Assembly: GCA_017631275.1 (NCBI GenBank)
Contig: JAGBTQ010000003.1
Coordinates: 62,001-126,000 of the forward strand
Origin: Alistipes sp.
GTDB lineage: Bacteria; Bacteroidota; Bacteroidia; Bacteroidales; Rikenellaceae
Length of the DNA: 64,000 nt
Direction of reading: 5' to 3'
The notes beneath the pieces are model-generated. The model made no database searches, was not told the origin of the DNA, and saw only the letters and a program-made list of their open reading frames with translations. This document shows, in pieces, positions 1 to 9,942 of this stretch (positions are counted from its first letter, which is position 1; every line of letters begins with the position of its first letter). The position numbers and the translations under genes were made by a program.

Positions 1-95
1 ACGAGAGGATAACCACGCCCACTGATAAATTAAATATAGTTATGCAGAGGGGTGGCGGATTTGTTATAAAGTGTAAAATGAAGAGATAGAAGAGT
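1..95. other. Upstream region of the first GH92 gene
   Basis: This short stretch precedes the first mannosidase gene. I see no complete gene in it. A short open frame ending in TGA at 23-25 could be the tail of an upstream gene, but too little is visible to identify it. No full -33/-7 promoter is evident, so the GH92 pair may be transcribed from outside the window. Confidence 0.4.
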
Positions 96-2339
96 ATGAG
101 GCGACTACAACTAACGCTATTGGCGACAATATCATGCTTCACGCTTTGGGCTTCGGAGCCCGCAAAGTGGGTAGATCCATTTATTGGCACTGCCGACTAC
201 TCGGTGACACACCCTGGTGCTGTTGTGCCCCATGGCATGATGGCTGTTGTGCCATTCAATGTTACGGGCTCGGAGCTTAATCGCTACGACAAGGATAACC
301 GCTGGTGGTCAGCGCCTTACGACATTCGCAATAAGTATAGCGTGGGCTTTGCGCATGGAGCTTTGAGTGGTGTTGGCTGCCCCGAGCTTGGAGCCATAAT
401 CACGATGGCTACCGTGGGCGATGTCATGCCCGATAGGTATGACCATGGCTCGACATACACTGACGAGGTAGCTGTGCCTGGCTACTATGCTACTACGTAT
501 GATAAGTATGGCGTGCGCGCCGAGGCAACAGCTTCTGAGCGAGCATCTATCGAGCGCTACACCTTTACCGAGGGTGGCAAGGCAAATATCCTAATTAATT
601 TGGGCACTGCACTCTCTAATGAGACGGGAGCTATGCTTCGTCGTGTTAGCGATAGCGAGGTTGAGGGCATGCGCCTCTTGGGCACATTCTGCTATACCAA
701 CCAAGCCGTATTCCCCGTCTATTTCGTAGCTCGCATATCGCACAAGGCTGAGAGCACGGGCTACTGGAAGCTACAACCCGAGATGACGGGCGTTGAGGCG
801 CAGTGGTCGGGCGATAGTGGCGAGTATAAACTATATAGGAGCTATGCCCGCGAGATGATGGGCAACGATATAGGCTTCTACTTCTCGTTGGGCGATGTAG
901 CACCGGGTGCCGAGGTGGAGGTAAAGATTGGTATATCGTACACCTCTATTGAGAATGCTCGCAAAAACCTTGAAGCAGAGGTTGCTCGACGCTCGTTCGA
1001 CGAGGTGCGCACCGAGGCCTACAACACATGGAACGAGGCGCTCGGCAAGATACGTGTCGAGGGAGGGTCAAACGATGACCGCACAATATTCTATACGGGA
1101 CTATATCATGCACTGTTGCACCCCAACATTCTCAGCGACGTAAATGGCGAGTACCCAGCCATGGAGAGCGGCGCTACGGGTCTGGCTGAGGACTATAACC
1201 GCTATACTGTATTCTCGTTGTGGGATACCTATCGCAATGTTCATCAGCTACTTACGTTGATATGTCCTGATGTGCAGACCGACATGATACGTTCGATGGT
1301 GGCTATGTCGAAGGAGTGGGGCTGGCTGCCACGCTGGGAGCTATATGGCAGAGAGACATTTACCATGGAGGGCGACCCAGCAATCCCCGTGATTGTAGAT
1401 AGCTACCTCAAGGGGTTGCGCGATTTCGATGTTGAGGCGGCATACGAGGCTATGAAGCGCTCGGCAACAACCCCTGGCAAGAGCAACACTATGCGCCCCG
1501 ATATCGACCCATATATCGAGCGAAGCTATATCCCCGTAGGCTTGTTTGCGCAGGATATGTCGGGCGATAACTCGGTGTCGCACGCACTCGAGTACTACGT
1601 TGCCGATAATGCCCTTGCACACCTTGCCCGTGAGCTGGGCGACACAAAATTTGCTCAGGAGATGGAGCGTCGTGCCTCGGGTTGGCGACACTACTACTCT
1701 AAGGCTGATGGCGCTATGCGCCCTATTGGTGAGGATGGCAAATATGTCGGCGAGTTCGACCCTACGGCGGGTGCTAACTTCTCGAATACCATTGGTTTTC
1801 ATGAGGGTAGCTCGTGGAACTACACCTTCTTTGTGCCCCACGATGTTGAGGGCCTAATAAAATATATGGGTGGTAGCAAGGTCTTTACAAATAAGCTATG
1901 GAGCGTCTTCGAAAATGGTTACTACGACCCTACCAACGAGCCAGATATTGCCTACCCCTATCTCTTTAGCCGTGTTAAGGGCGAGGAGTGGAGAACGCAG
2001 TATCTTGTTAAGCAGCTTCTCGACGCGAACTACTCTACAAAGCCCGATGGTCTGCCTGGCAACGACGACACAGGAACAATGTCGGCATGGGCAGTATTCT
2101 CGATGATGGGCTTCTATCCTGACTGTCCTGGCGAGCCATACTACACCCTCACAACGCCACGCTTCGAGAGGGTAGAGATCGACACCGACAGTGGCATGCT
2201 TACTATTACCACTGAGGGCGAGGGCGACTATATCTCGCGTATTGAGCTTGGTGGCAAGCAGATAAGCAAGTATCGCATATCGCACGAGGAACTAACAAAG
2301 AGTAAAGAATTAAAAATAATATTAAAAGCTAACCTATGA
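96..2339 (+). CDS. GH92 family alpha-mannosidase, secreted
   Basis: This is a glycoside hydrolase family 92 enzyme, a calcium-dependent exo-acting alpha-mannosidase family used by gut Bacteroidetes on N-glycans and yeast mannan. The 747-residue length is normal. A signal peptide ends near residue 20 (LWAS|E). The family opening DPFIGT follows at once. The C-terminal catalytic domain carries HEGSSWNY at about 569-576, whose Glu 570 aligns with the family general acid, and GNDDTGTMSAW at about 655-665, which holds the catalytic Asp region. The stop overlaps the next GH92 start by four bases (ATGA), so the two are co-transcribed. The exact mannosidic linkage cannot be read from sequence. Confidence 0.93.
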   Translation: MRRLQLTLLATISCFTLWASEPAKWVDPFIGTADYSVTHPGAVVPHGMMAVVPFNVTGSELNRYDKDNRWWSAPYDIRNKYSVGFAHGALSGVGCPELGAIITMATVGDVMPDRYDHGSTYTDEVAVPGYYATTYDKYGVRAEATASERASIERYTFTEGGKANILINLGTALSNETGAMLRRVSDSEVEGMRLLGTFCYTNQAVFPVYFVARISHKAESTGYWKLQPEMTGVEAQWSGDSGEYKLYRSYAREMMGNDIGFYFSLGDVAPGAEVEVKIGISYTSIENARKNLEAEVARRSFDEVRTEAYNTWNEALGKIRVEGGSNDDRTIFYTGLYHALLHPNILSDVNGEYPAMESGATGLAEDYNRYTVFSLWDTYRNVHQLLTLICPDVQTDMIRSMVAMSKEWGWLPRWELYGRETFTMEGDPAIPVIVDSYLKGLRDFDVEAAYEAMKRSATTPGKSNTMRPDIDPYIERSYIPVGLFAQDMSGDNSVSHALEYYVADNALAHLARELGDTKFAQEMERRASGWRHYYSKADGAMRPIGEDGKYVGEFDPTAGANFSNTIGFHEGSSWNYTFFVPHDVEGLIKYMGGSKVFTNKLWSVFENGYYDPTNEPDIAYPYLFSRVKGEEWRTQYLVKQLLDANYSTKPDGLPGNDDTGTMSAWAVFSMMGFYPDCPGEPYYTLTTPRFERVEIDTDSGMLTITTEGEGDYISRIELGGKQISKYRISHEELTKSKELKIILKANL

Positions 2340-4510
2340 AAATTAAGAACTTATCACTTATCGCAGCGTTGTTTCTCTTCGCTGGTTGTGGCGTAACGAA
2401 TCAGGACTATGCCGCAAAGGTAGATCCAAAGATTGGCTCAGGTGGTCATGGCCACGTCTTTGTGGGTGCTAACGTGCCCTTTGGTATGACACAGGTAGGC
2501 CCTACAAGCATTACCCAGGAGTGGGACTGGTGCTCGGGCTACCACGACTCTGAGAATAGCGTTATCGGCTTCTCGCACACCCACCTCTCGGGTACTGGTT
2601 GTGGCGACCTATTCGACGTAACACTTATGCCTGTTGTTGGCGAGGTGCAGTATGGTCGTGGTCGTCTTGGTGACTACTCAACTGGTTTCTGGAGCGAGGC
2701 TGACCGCACACAGGAGGTTGTCGAGCCTGGCTACTACTCAGTGCCTCTTACTCGCTATAACATTCTTGCCGAGATGACAGCTACCGAGCGTGGTGGCTTG
2801 CATCGCTACACCTTCCCTGCGAGCGACGAGGCGGCTATCATCTTGGACTTGGCGCATGGTGGTTGCTTCGACCGTCCTGAGGATTTGTTTGCCGAGGCAG
2901 TAAGCGACACCCGCGTTGTTGGTCGTCGCCATAGCTGGGGTTGGTCAAACAACCAGAAGGTATATTTCGTTATCGAGTTCTCTAAGCCTTTCGAGAAGTT
3001 TGAGGCTATTGGCGAGCATGGTTTCTACTATCGCATCGACTTCAATACCGCTGAGGGTGAGCAGATTGGCGTTAAGGTTGCCCTTTCGTCAACAAGCCCT
3101 GAGGGTGCCGAGCTAAACTACAACACTGAGGTGGCAAACATCGAGTTTGACGCTGCACGCAAGCTCGCTACAAAGAAGTGGAACAACGAGCTTGGTAAGT
3201 TCCGAATTAAGGGTGCTACACCCGAGCAGGAGGAGATCTTCTACACTGGCGTATATCACATGTATGTTGCTCCATCACTCTTCTCAGACGTTGACGGTAC
3301 ATATCGTGGTGCTGACAACAAGATTCACGAGAATCCAGGTTACCACACCTATACTACCTTCTCGTTGTGGGATACCTACCGTGCTAAGCTTCCGTTGATG
3401 ACCATCACTCACCCAGAGCTTATGGACGACATCACAAATACTATGATTAACATCTGCGACGAGCAGGGCTTCTTGCCTATCTGGCACCTTTGGGGCTGGG
3501 ATAACGGCTGTATGGTAGGCTCGCCAGGTATCATCGCTGTGTCTGATGCTGTGACTAAGCGCATCGAGGGTATCGACCCAGAGCGTGCTTGGGAGGCTAT
3601 CTACAAATCGGCTATGCACGATATTCGCGGTGGTAAGCACCGTAAGCAGTATGGCTATATGCCTAACGACCTTCAGGGCGAGTCTATCGCTCACGACATG
3701 GAGTTTGCCATTGCCGATGCTGCTGCCTACGAGGTAGCTAAGATGCTTGGCAAGGAGGAGGCAGAGTACCTCGAGAAGCGCAGCCACTCATGGCTCAACT
3801 ACTTCGACCCAGAGGTTGGTTTCCCACGTGGTAAGTCATCAAAGGGCGAGTGGCGCGAGGACTTCAACCCATTCAACGCATCTCGCATCAACAACGAGTA
3901 TTGCGAGGGTAACGCATGGCAGTATTTGTGGCTTGTGCCTCAGGATTTGGAGAAGTTGGTTGAGTGCTTCGGTGGCGTTGAGCAGACTATCGAGAAGCTC
4001 GACGGCTTGTTCACTGCCGACACAAAGATGGAGGGCGAGGATGTAACTCCAGATATCTCGGGTCTTATCGGTCAGTATGTTCATGGCAACGAGCCAAGCC
4101 ACCATATCATCTACTTCTACACAATGTTGGGCCAGCCATGGAAGGCTGCCGACCGCTTGTACGAGGTTATGAATACTATGTATTCAACCAATGTTGATGG
4201 CTTGTCGGGTAACGAGGATGTTGGTCAGATGTCGGCATGGTACATCATGACAACATTGGGCTTCTATCCTGTTGAGCCTGCTGCTGGTAAGTATGTGTTG
4301 GGCGTGCCTATGGTCGATGAGGCTGAGGTTGACGTTGCTGGCGGCGTATTCCGTGTTAAGCGTACAGGCTATAGCGCGGAGAACCGCTATGTTCAGAGCG
4401 TTAAGCTCAACGGCGAGGATCTCAAGCGTGGTCATATCACCCACGACGAGGTTGTAGCTGGTGGCGAGCTCGAGTTTGTGATGGGCAGCGAGAAGGTATG
4501 TTGGTTCTAA
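2336..4510 (+). CDS. GH92 family alpha-mannosidase, lipoprotein
   Basis: This is a second GH92 enzyme of 724 residues. Unlike its neighbour it begins with a lipoprotein signal (LFLFAGC, lipidated Cys about 18), so it is probably anchored to a membrane while its partner is soluble in the periplasm. The family motifs are intact: KVDPKIGSGGHGH near the N-terminus, YCEGNAWQY at about 522-530 with the general-acid Glu 524, and GNEDVGQMSAW at about 625-635. It overlaps the upstream GH92 by four bases. The two proteins differ clearly, so this is not a recent tandem duplication. They probably act on different mannose linkages of one glycan. No SusC/SusD pair is visible nearby. Confidence 0.93.
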   Translation: MKIKNLSLIAALFLFAGCGVTNQDYAAKVDPKIGSGGHGHVFVGANVPFGMTQVGPTSITQEWDWCSGYHDSENSVIGFSHTHLSGTGCGDLFDVTLMPVVGEVQYGRGRLGDYSTGFWSEADRTQEVVEPGYYSVPLTRYNILAEMTATERGGLHRYTFPASDEAAIILDLAHGGCFDRPEDLFAEAVSDTRVVGRRHSWGWSNNQKVYFVIEFSKPFEKFEAIGEHGFYYRIDFNTAEGEQIGVKVALSSTSPEGAELNYNTEVANIEFDAARKLATKKWNNELGKFRIKGATPEQEEIFYTGVYHMYVAPSLFSDVDGTYRGADNKIHENPGYHTYTTFSLWDTYRAKLPLMTITHPELMDDITNTMINICDEQGFLPIWHLWGWDNGCMVGSPGIIAVSDAVTKRIEGIDPERAWEAIYKSAMHDIRGGKHRKQYGYMPNDLQGESIAHDMEFAIADAAAYEVAKMLGKEEAEYLEKRSHSWLNYFDPEVGFPRGKSSKGEWREDFNPFNASRINNEYCEGNAWQYLWLVPQDLEKLVECFGGVEQTIEKLDGLFTADTKMEGEDVTPDISGLIGQYVHGNEPSHHIIYFYTMLGQPWKAADRLYEVMNTMYSTNVDGLSGNEDVGQMSAWYIMTTLGFYPVEPAAGKYVLGVPMVDEAEVDVAGGVFRVKRTGYSAENRYVQSVKLNGEDLKRGHITHDEVVAGGELEFVMGSEKVCWF

Positions 4511-4587
4511 GCAAAATAGAGTGTGTAGCTGTGTAATGTGCTAAACCATAGTAAGTTACATATATCTTTGTAAAATAAATCAAATTT

Positions 4588-4620
4588 TTTGCACTTTTCG
4601 TGCTAAAGTTTGTACATTTG
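4588..4620 (+). promoter_or_regulatory. Promoter for the YitT-family gene
   Basis: A TTTG at 4588-4591 is followed after 21 bases by TACATTTG at 4613-4620, matching the Bacteroidetes -33/-7 consensus. Transcription would start near 4624, giving a leader of about 60 nt. A second -7-like box, TATCTTTG at 4563-4570, lacks a good -33 partner. Confidence 0.7.
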
Positions 4621-4685
4621 CGCCATTAAAAACAGGCTTTTATAAACAAAGTTTATTAACCAAACTTTATAAATTTTGAATTGAT

Positions 4686-5669
4686 ATGGGTGTTAAACTA
4701 TCTTCTCGTGACATCCTTGTAGGCATCAAGGAGTACGTTTTGATGACCTTTGGTATGTTCTGCTACGCCTTCGGTTGGCAGATGTGTGTATTGCCCGCAG
4801 GTGGTATGGGTGGTGGTGCTGCAGGTTTGGCAACACTTATCAACGCTATTCTTCCTACCTCACTATCAGCAGGTTTCTTAACTATCGGTAACCTTATCTT
4901 CATCATCAACTGTGTACTTCTCATCCTCGGTGTTATGATCGTTGGTTGGAAGTTCGGTATTAAGACTCTATACTGCATCTTGATGATGTCTGTGATGTTC
5001 AACCTTGTTAGCTTGCTCCCACCCGACACTGTAGTTAACGTGTTCAAGGGTGTTGATGCATGGCGTATTCTTATGGTTGTGCTTGGTGCTGCATCGTGCG
5101 GTGTTGGTATCGCAGTGTCGTTCATGCAGGGCGGCTCAACAGGTGGTACCGATATCGTTGCTATGATCATCAACAAGTTCCGTACAGTAAGCTATGGTAA
5201 GGTGTTGCTTATGACCGACTGCGGTATTCTTATCTCGTCAGTACTTCTTACAACAACTGTTCAGATGGCTAATGAGGCTGGCATCATCGAGATGATTACC
5301 ATCAGCCCTCTTGCACCTGAGGCATTTGCGCGTATGGTCTATGGTTTCATGATGATTGCAGTTATCGGCTACACCGTTGACTTTGTTCAGTCGGGCAACC
5401 AGCAGTCTAACCAGATTATGATCTTCTGTAAGGACTACGAGGCTATGGCCGAGATGATTAAGGTTAAGGCTAACCGTGGTGCTACACTTATCGACGCAAT
5501 GGGCTCATACTCAATGACTCCATCTAAGGCAGTTATGGTTGTGTGCCGCAAGCGCGATACCTCTATGATTCTTAAACTTGTTCGCGAGCAGGATCCTAAT
5601 GCATTCCTCACCGTTGGCTCAGTTATGGGTGTTTACGGTCAGGGCTTCGACGCTTTGAACAAGCTCTAA
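4686..5669 (+). CDS. YitT family membrane protein (DUF2179)
   Basis: This is a multi-spanning inner-membrane protein of the YitT family, 327 residues. About five or six hydrophobic segments fill residues 15-240, with the glycine-rich stretch PAGGMGGGAAG in the first half and GGSTGGTDI near residue 152. A soluble C-terminal domain of the DUF2179 type follows (about 245-320, with RGATLIDAMGSYS). Family members are thought to be transporters, but the substrate is unknown. It has its own promoter and stands just upstream of priA. Confidence 0.85.
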   Translation: MGVKLSSRDILVGIKEYVLMTFGMFCYAFGWQMCVLPAGGMGGGAAGLATLINAILPTSLSAGFLTIGNLIFIINCVLLILGVMIVGWKFGIKTLYCILMMSVMFNLVSLLPPDTVVNVFKGVDAWRILMVVLGAASCGVGIAVSFMQGGSTGGTDIVAMIINKFRTVSYGKVLLMTDCGILISSVLLTTTVQMANEAGIIEMITISPLAPEAFARMVYGFMMIAVIGYTVDFVQSGNQQSNQIMIFCKDYEAMAEMIKVKANRGATLIDAMGSYSMTPSKAVMVVCRKRDTSMILKLVREQDPNAFLTVGSVMGVYGQGFDALNKL

Positions 5670-5711
5670 ACCCCTTCGGGAGTTTAGTTCTAAACAGATA
5701 AAACTGCTGCC

Positions 5712-7970
5712 ATGCTTTACGCTCAGGTGGTTCTACCTTTGGCACAGCCAATCTATACCTTCTCTCTCGACGAGAAGTTGGCTGTTGGGGTGGGCGATGC
5801 CGTTGTCGTACAGTTTGGCAGCAGTCGTTTTTATACGGGCTTGGTGTGGGGCATAACCACCCAGAAGCCCGACTATCCACGCCTTAAGCCTATCCTCAAA
5901 AAGCTCTACTCGCACCCCATCATCGGTGAGCGCGAGCAGAGGCTATGGGAGTGGATTGCCGACTACTACATGTGCTCGTTGGGCGAGGTTATGCGCCTTG
6001 CTCTGCCGTCGTTGGCTAAGCCCTCGGCAACATCGTTTGTCGAGCTTGTCGAGCGTGCCATAGAGCCACCCACCGAGTCGTTTATCGCCCTTTCTGAGGA
6101 GCTTCAGTCGGAGGAGGCTTTGGCAAAGTATGTCGAGAAGCACTCTCGACGCTCACCACGCCGCACAGAGACTATGGATAGCATTGCGGCGCTTGCTGCG
6201 GAGCGCAAATCTCCTGATGGCTTTGTGCCTCGTCGCCTTGTCGATGCCACGTCACAACACCTCTCGGCACTACGTTCTAAGGGGCTTATCCGCACCGAGC
6301 TACGCCCCCGCGAGTGCCTTGCTGCCAACTCCACCAACAACTTCCTGCTCCCCACTCTCTCCGAGGCTCAGGCGCATGCCCTTAGCGAGATTAGAGAGGC
6401 GCACAGGGGTGGCAAGGTGGCACTGCTGCATGGCGTGACAGGCTCGGGCAAAACAGAGATTTATATTCATCTTATCGCCGAGGAGCTCTCGCGGGGTCGT
6501 GATGTCATAGTGCTTGTGCCCGAGATTGTCATCACCTCGCAGCTTATCGAGCGCCTTGAACGCATATTCGAGGGTCGCACAACAACCTACCACTCACGTC
6601 TAACGCCCATTCGTCGTGGTCAAACCTTCCTGCGTCTTGCCGCCTCGACAGGTGGCGAGCTTATCGTGGGCGTTCGCTCAGCGATATTTCTTCCTATGCG
6701 CAACCCCGGCCTTATTGTCGTTGACGAGGAGCACGACCCAGGCTATAAGCAGAGCGACATGCAACCCCGCTATAATGCTCGCGACTGCGCCGTGGTGCTC
6801 TCACGCCTCGACGGTGTAAGTGTGGTGTTGGGCAGTGCTACGCCCTCGTTGGAGAGCTACCTTAACGCCATCTCGGGCAAGTATCACTACGTGGAGCTCA
6901 ACGAGCGCTGGGGTAATGGTGTTCTTCCCGAGGTTATCGTGTCGGATACCATTCGTAGCGTTAAGCGTGGCGAGCGCAAGGTGCACTTTAACTTCGACCT
7001 GCTTAGAAACATCGAGCGTTCGCTAACCTCCCAAGAGCAAGTTATCTTGTTCCAAAATAGGCGCGGCTATGCACCCTATATCCAGTGTAGCACATGTGGT
7101 TACTCGCCACGTTGTCCGCACTGCAACGTGACACTAACACAGCATAAGGCAACATCGCGCATGGAGTGCCACTATTGTGGCTTTACGATGGACCGTCCTA
7201 GCGTATGTCCTAACTGCCAGGTGCAGGATATCAAGACCATGGGCTTCGGCACGGAGAAGGTAGAGGAGGAGGTAACGCGCCTATTCCCCGATGCACGTGT
7301 CGAGCGCCTCGATGGCGATACAACATCCTCTGAGAGTGCCTTTAAGCGCATCGTGCATCGCTTTGAGGAGCATCAGACAGATATATTGGTGGGCACGCAG
7401 ATTCTTACTAAGGGCTTCGACTTCGAGGGTGTCACCACGGTGGGTATCCTCAATGCCGATAACCTGCTATCTGCCCCCGATTTCCGTGCTGCGGAGCGTG
7501 CCTATCAGCTAATTATGCAGGTTGCAGGACGCGCTGGTAGGCATAATGACCGTGGACGTGTTGTTATACAAACTTCGCAGCCGCAACACCCAGTAATTAA
7601 GTATGTTGCCATGGGCGACTACCACTCTATGGCACGTGTCGAGCTTGCCGAGCGCAAGGCCTTTGGCTATCCGCCATACTCGCACCTTGTGCGCTTTATG
7701 TTGCGTAGCAAAGACTACGAGCTTCTGCGCCATGCGTCGCATGCCTTCGCTTTGATTATGCGCAAGAAGTTTGGCGATAGGGTTATGGGCCCTGTATCTG
7801 CGGCTTTGGAGATGTTGCGTGGCGAGCATCGTTCGGAGATACTCCTAAAAATAGAGTCGGGAGCATCGATGAAGCGAGCTCGTGAGCTAATGCGCGAGGC
7901 GCTTGATCAGATGGCTCAGGATAATAGGTTTAAGAGTGTGACGATAACCACAGATGTCGATTGTTGGTAA
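5712..7970 (+). CDS. priA: Primosomal replication restart helicase PriA
   Basis: PriA is the 3'-5' helicase that reloads the replisome at abandoned forks. At 752 residues it has the normal length. The order is an N-terminal DNA-binding domain, a Walker A motif GVTGSGKTE at about 241, the DEEH Walker B box at about 338-341, zinc-binding cysteine pairs at about 459-500 (CSTCGYSPRCPHC, CHYCG, CPNC), and the C-terminal helicase motifs including QVAGRAGR. The last 17 bases overlap comF in another frame, so the two are translated from one message. Nothing in it looks unusual. Confidence 0.96.
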   Translation: MLYAQVVLPLAQPIYTFSLDEKLAVGVGDAVVVQFGSSRFYTGLVWGITTQKPDYPRLKPILKKLYSHPIIGEREQRLWEWIADYYMCSLGEVMRLALPSLAKPSATSFVELVERAIEPPTESFIALSEELQSEEALAKYVEKHSRRSPRRTETMDSIAALAAERKSPDGFVPRRLVDATSQHLSALRSKGLIRTELRPRECLAANSTNNFLLPTLSEAQAHALSEIREAHRGGKVALLHGVTGSGKTEIYIHLIAEELSRGRDVIVLVPEIVITSQLIERLERIFEGRTTTYHSRLTPIRRGQTFLRLAASTGGELIVGVRSAIFLPMRNPGLIVVDEEHDPGYKQSDMQPRYNARDCAVVLSRLDGVSVVLGSATPSLESYLNAISGKYHYVELNERWGNGVLPEVIVSDTIRSVKRGERKVHFNFDLLRNIERSLTSQEQVILFQNRRGYAPYIQCSTCGYSPRCPHCNVTLTQHKATSRMECHYCGFTMDRPSVCPNCQVQDIKTMGFGTEKVEEEVTRLFPDARVERLDGDTTSSESAFKRIVHRFEEHQTDILVGTQILTKGFDFEGVTTVGILNADNLLSAPDFRAAERAYQLIMQVAGRAGRHNDRGRVVIQTSQPQHPVIKYVAMGDYHSMARVELAERKAFGYPPYSHLVRFMLRSKDYELLRHASHAFALIMRKKFGDRVMGPVSAALEMLRGEHRSEILLKIESGASMKRARELMREALDQMAQDNRFKSVTITTDVDCW

Positions 7971-8679
7971 CATACTTAGGCGTGTAGCGGCCGACCTCGG
8001 CTCGCTTATTTACGACGATGGCTGCATCATTTGCGGTCGTAGCATGCAGGGCGAGCTTGGTTCGATATGCCTCAAGTGTCGCTTCGAGATGCCCACAACA
8101 CGCTATCTATACACGAGCAACAACCCCGTCAAGGAGCGCTTCGAGATGATTGCCCCAATTGTCGAGGCCTCGTCGTATCTCTATTTTAAGACAGATGATC
8201 GTTGGCGCAAGATGGTTCATCGCCTGAAGTATGGTGGTGAGTGGCGACTCGGCTTGACCTTTGGCGAGTTGTATGGCGCGGAGCTTAGGTCGTCGGGGCT
8301 ATACGATGATATAGACCTCGTTATGCCTGTGCCACTGCACATTATGAAGTATCTTAAGCGCAAGTATAACCAGTCGGAGTATATCGCAGAGGGCATTGCC
8401 AAGGAGCTTGGCGTGAAGGTCGATAGGCGAGCTTTGCGTCGCCGTCGCAACAACCCCTCGCAGACACGCCAGCACGCCTCTGATAGGTGGCTCAATGTCG
8501 ATGACCTATTTGCTGTTCACAACCCAGAACGACTTGAGAATAAGCATATTCTATTAGTTGATGATGTGCTCACTACGGGTGCTACTCTTAGCTCGTGCCT
8601 CTATGCTCTAAGGCGTGATGTGCCCACGTGTAGAGTATCTATTGCTACGCTTGCTGTAGCCGGAAAATTCAAAGAGTAA
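7954..8679 (+). CDS. ComF family phosphoribosyltransferase-like protein
   Basis: This is a 241-residue ComF-type protein. The N-terminus has the four-cysteine putative zinc site CIICGR...CLKC (residues 24-42). The C-terminal half is a phosphoribosyltransferase fold with the PRPP-binding signature VDDVLTTGAT at about 202-211. ComF proteins are linked to DNA uptake in competent bacteria, but their role in Bacteroidetes is not settled. Sharing a transcript with priA would fit a role in DNA processing. It is followed by a strong terminator. Confidence 0.9.
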   Translation: MSIVGNILRRVAADLGSLIYDDGCIICGRSMQGELGSICLKCRFEMPTTRYLYTSNNPVKERFEMIAPIVEASSYLYFKTDDRWRKMVHRLKYGGEWRLGLTFGELYGAELRSSGLYDDIDLVMPVPLHIMKYLKRKYNQSEYIAEGIAKELGVKVDRRALRRRRNNPSQTRQHASDRWLNVDDLFAVHNPERLENKHILLVDDVLTTGATLSSCLYALRRDVPTCRVSIATLAVAGKFKE

Positions 8680-8715
8680 TCCAGTAAAAAAAAGGGTAAT
8701 TATGTAAAAAACAAG

Positions 8716-8755
8716 TAGAGTGCCAAGATTTTGGCACTCTATTTGTTCTATTTTG
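8716..8755. terminator. Terminator between comF and the LytTR gene
   Basis: Perfect 11-bp inverted repeat (TAGAGTGCCAA, GATT loop, TTGGCACTCTA at 8716-8741) followed by a T-rich run. It separates two convergent genes. On the minus strand a run of T also follows, so it may work both ways. Confidence 0.85.
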
Positions 8756-8773
8756 TTCACGTTTAGGGATTGG

Positions 8774-9751
8774 TTATGCTTGTGTATCGTTATCGGTTAC
8801 GGTGTTTATCTTCTCGCGCCAACTCTTCATTGTGTTAAGCGAGGCGAGTATCGACTCGTAGTAGCTCTTTGAGAGTGGTAGGCGACGAATAGAGTCGTCG
8901 TCGAGGGTGATGAAGTGAAGACGGTGCTCGTCGTGAATAAAGCGTATCTTGCTGATATTCACGATATATGAGCGGTGGCAGCGCTTCATGACGGTGTCAC
9001 GCAACGCCTCTTCAACGCTCTTTGTGCGACAACGTAGCATGTAGGTGGCTATCTTGTCATTATGTTTGTAGTGCACCTTTATATAGTTGTCCTCCGACTC
9101 GAGGTAGTATAGCGAGTCGAGGCTTATTGTTAGGCGCAAGGTGTTGTTGTTGTCGTAGAGGTTAATCATGCGTGGCGAGCGGTCGAGGGCTGCTGCCTGT
9201 GTTATTGCCTCCTCGCGGCGCTCCTTCTCGTGCTTGGTCATAAGCTCCAGGCGACGACACTCCTCGCGGAGTTTTTGTAGTTGATATTCAGAGGCTTCAA
9301 GCTCCTCGCACTTAGCACGATAGGCGGCATAGAACAGAATCATTCCGTTGGGTATGGCAAGTATCATCGTCACACAGAAGAGTGCTCGTGTGCCGAGTGT
9401 TCCAAAGTTTAAGCCATCTTCAGGAAAGAGTGAAAGGGTGATGATGGTATAGAGCAACGATATTGCTATGTTCTCCGCCATGAGCCATATCACGTAGCGG
9501 TTGATGCTTATCTCAAACCTATCTTGCAGGGCATACATCGTCGAGCGGCTCACAATAAGCACCACAATGGCTGCCACGTAGAAGAGTATCGTAAGCGAGA
9601 AATGGAGTGTGTCGCTAGTGCTAAACCAAACTGCCAATGAGAATGGTTTGTATATTACCATGAAGAGTGCGGAGAATGCTACAATGAAGGCGATGATTAC
9701 CGAGATGTAGCGTCGCGATATCATGTATTTTGGAATTTCACGGCTCTGCAT
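8774..9751 (-). CDS. Membrane-bound LytTR-domain transcription regulator
   Basis: This 325-residue protein joins a membrane part to a DNA-binding part. Four hydrophobic segments occupy about residues 15-155. A short charged helix with coiled-coil character follows (about 155-190), and a LytTR domain fills about 205-305, with LYYLESEDNYIKVHY and KRCHRSYIVNISKI typical of that fold. No histidine kinase or receiver domain is present, so it would sense at the membrane and bind DNA by itself. It is divergent from fabH, which makes the lipid-synthesis genes a possible target, though nothing in the sequence proves this. Confidence 0.88.
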   Translation of the reverse strand: MQSREIPKYMISRRYISVIIAFIVAFSALFMVIYKPFSLAVWFSTSDTLHFSLTILFYVAAIVVLIVSRSTMYALQDRFEISINRYVIWLMAENIAISLLYTIITLSLFPEDGLNFGTLGTRALFCVTMILAIPNGMILFYAAYRAKCEELEASEYQLQKLREECRRLELMTKHEKERREEAITQAAALDRSPRMINLYDNNNTLRLTISLDSLYYLESEDNYIKVHYKHNDKIATYMLRCRTKSVEEALRDTVMKRCHRSYIVNISKIRFIHDEHRLHFITLDDDSIRRLPLSKSYYESILASLNTMKSWREKINTVTDNDTQA

Positions 9752-9779
9752 AGACCTAAAATCTGTTTTGTTTTGACCA

Positions 9780-9810
9780 CAAATGTATTATTTTTTCGAA
9801 AAATGCCAAA
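9780..9810 (-). promoter_or_regulatory. Promoter for the LytTR regulator
   Basis: On the minus strand TTTG (9810-9807) is followed after 19 bases by TACATTTG (9787-9780), a full match to the Bacteroidetes consensus. The start codon lies about 25 bases beyond the predicted transcription start. Confidence 0.75.
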
Positions 9811-9864
9811 ACTTTTACCACATATATTGCAATTTTGCCACAAAATACCTAATTTCGCCACATA

Positions 9865-9942
9865 TTGCGCGTGCATACAATAGCACGACATATCTTTGCG
9901 TTGTCATTTGCACGGGGAGTGTAATGTTCCTGGTCGAATGAC
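9865..9942 (+). promoter_or_regulatory. fabH promoter and structured leader
   Basis: A good -7 box TATCTTTG (9891-9898) has a TTG 23 bases upstream, slightly wide for a -33 element. The predicted transcript starts near 9902 and begins with a hairpin: GTCATTTG (9903-9910) pairs with TGAATGAC-like bases at 9935-9942, followed by a small internal loop and a six-pair inner stem. The leader before fabH is about 100 nt and holds no gene that I can recognise. Confidence 0.5.
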
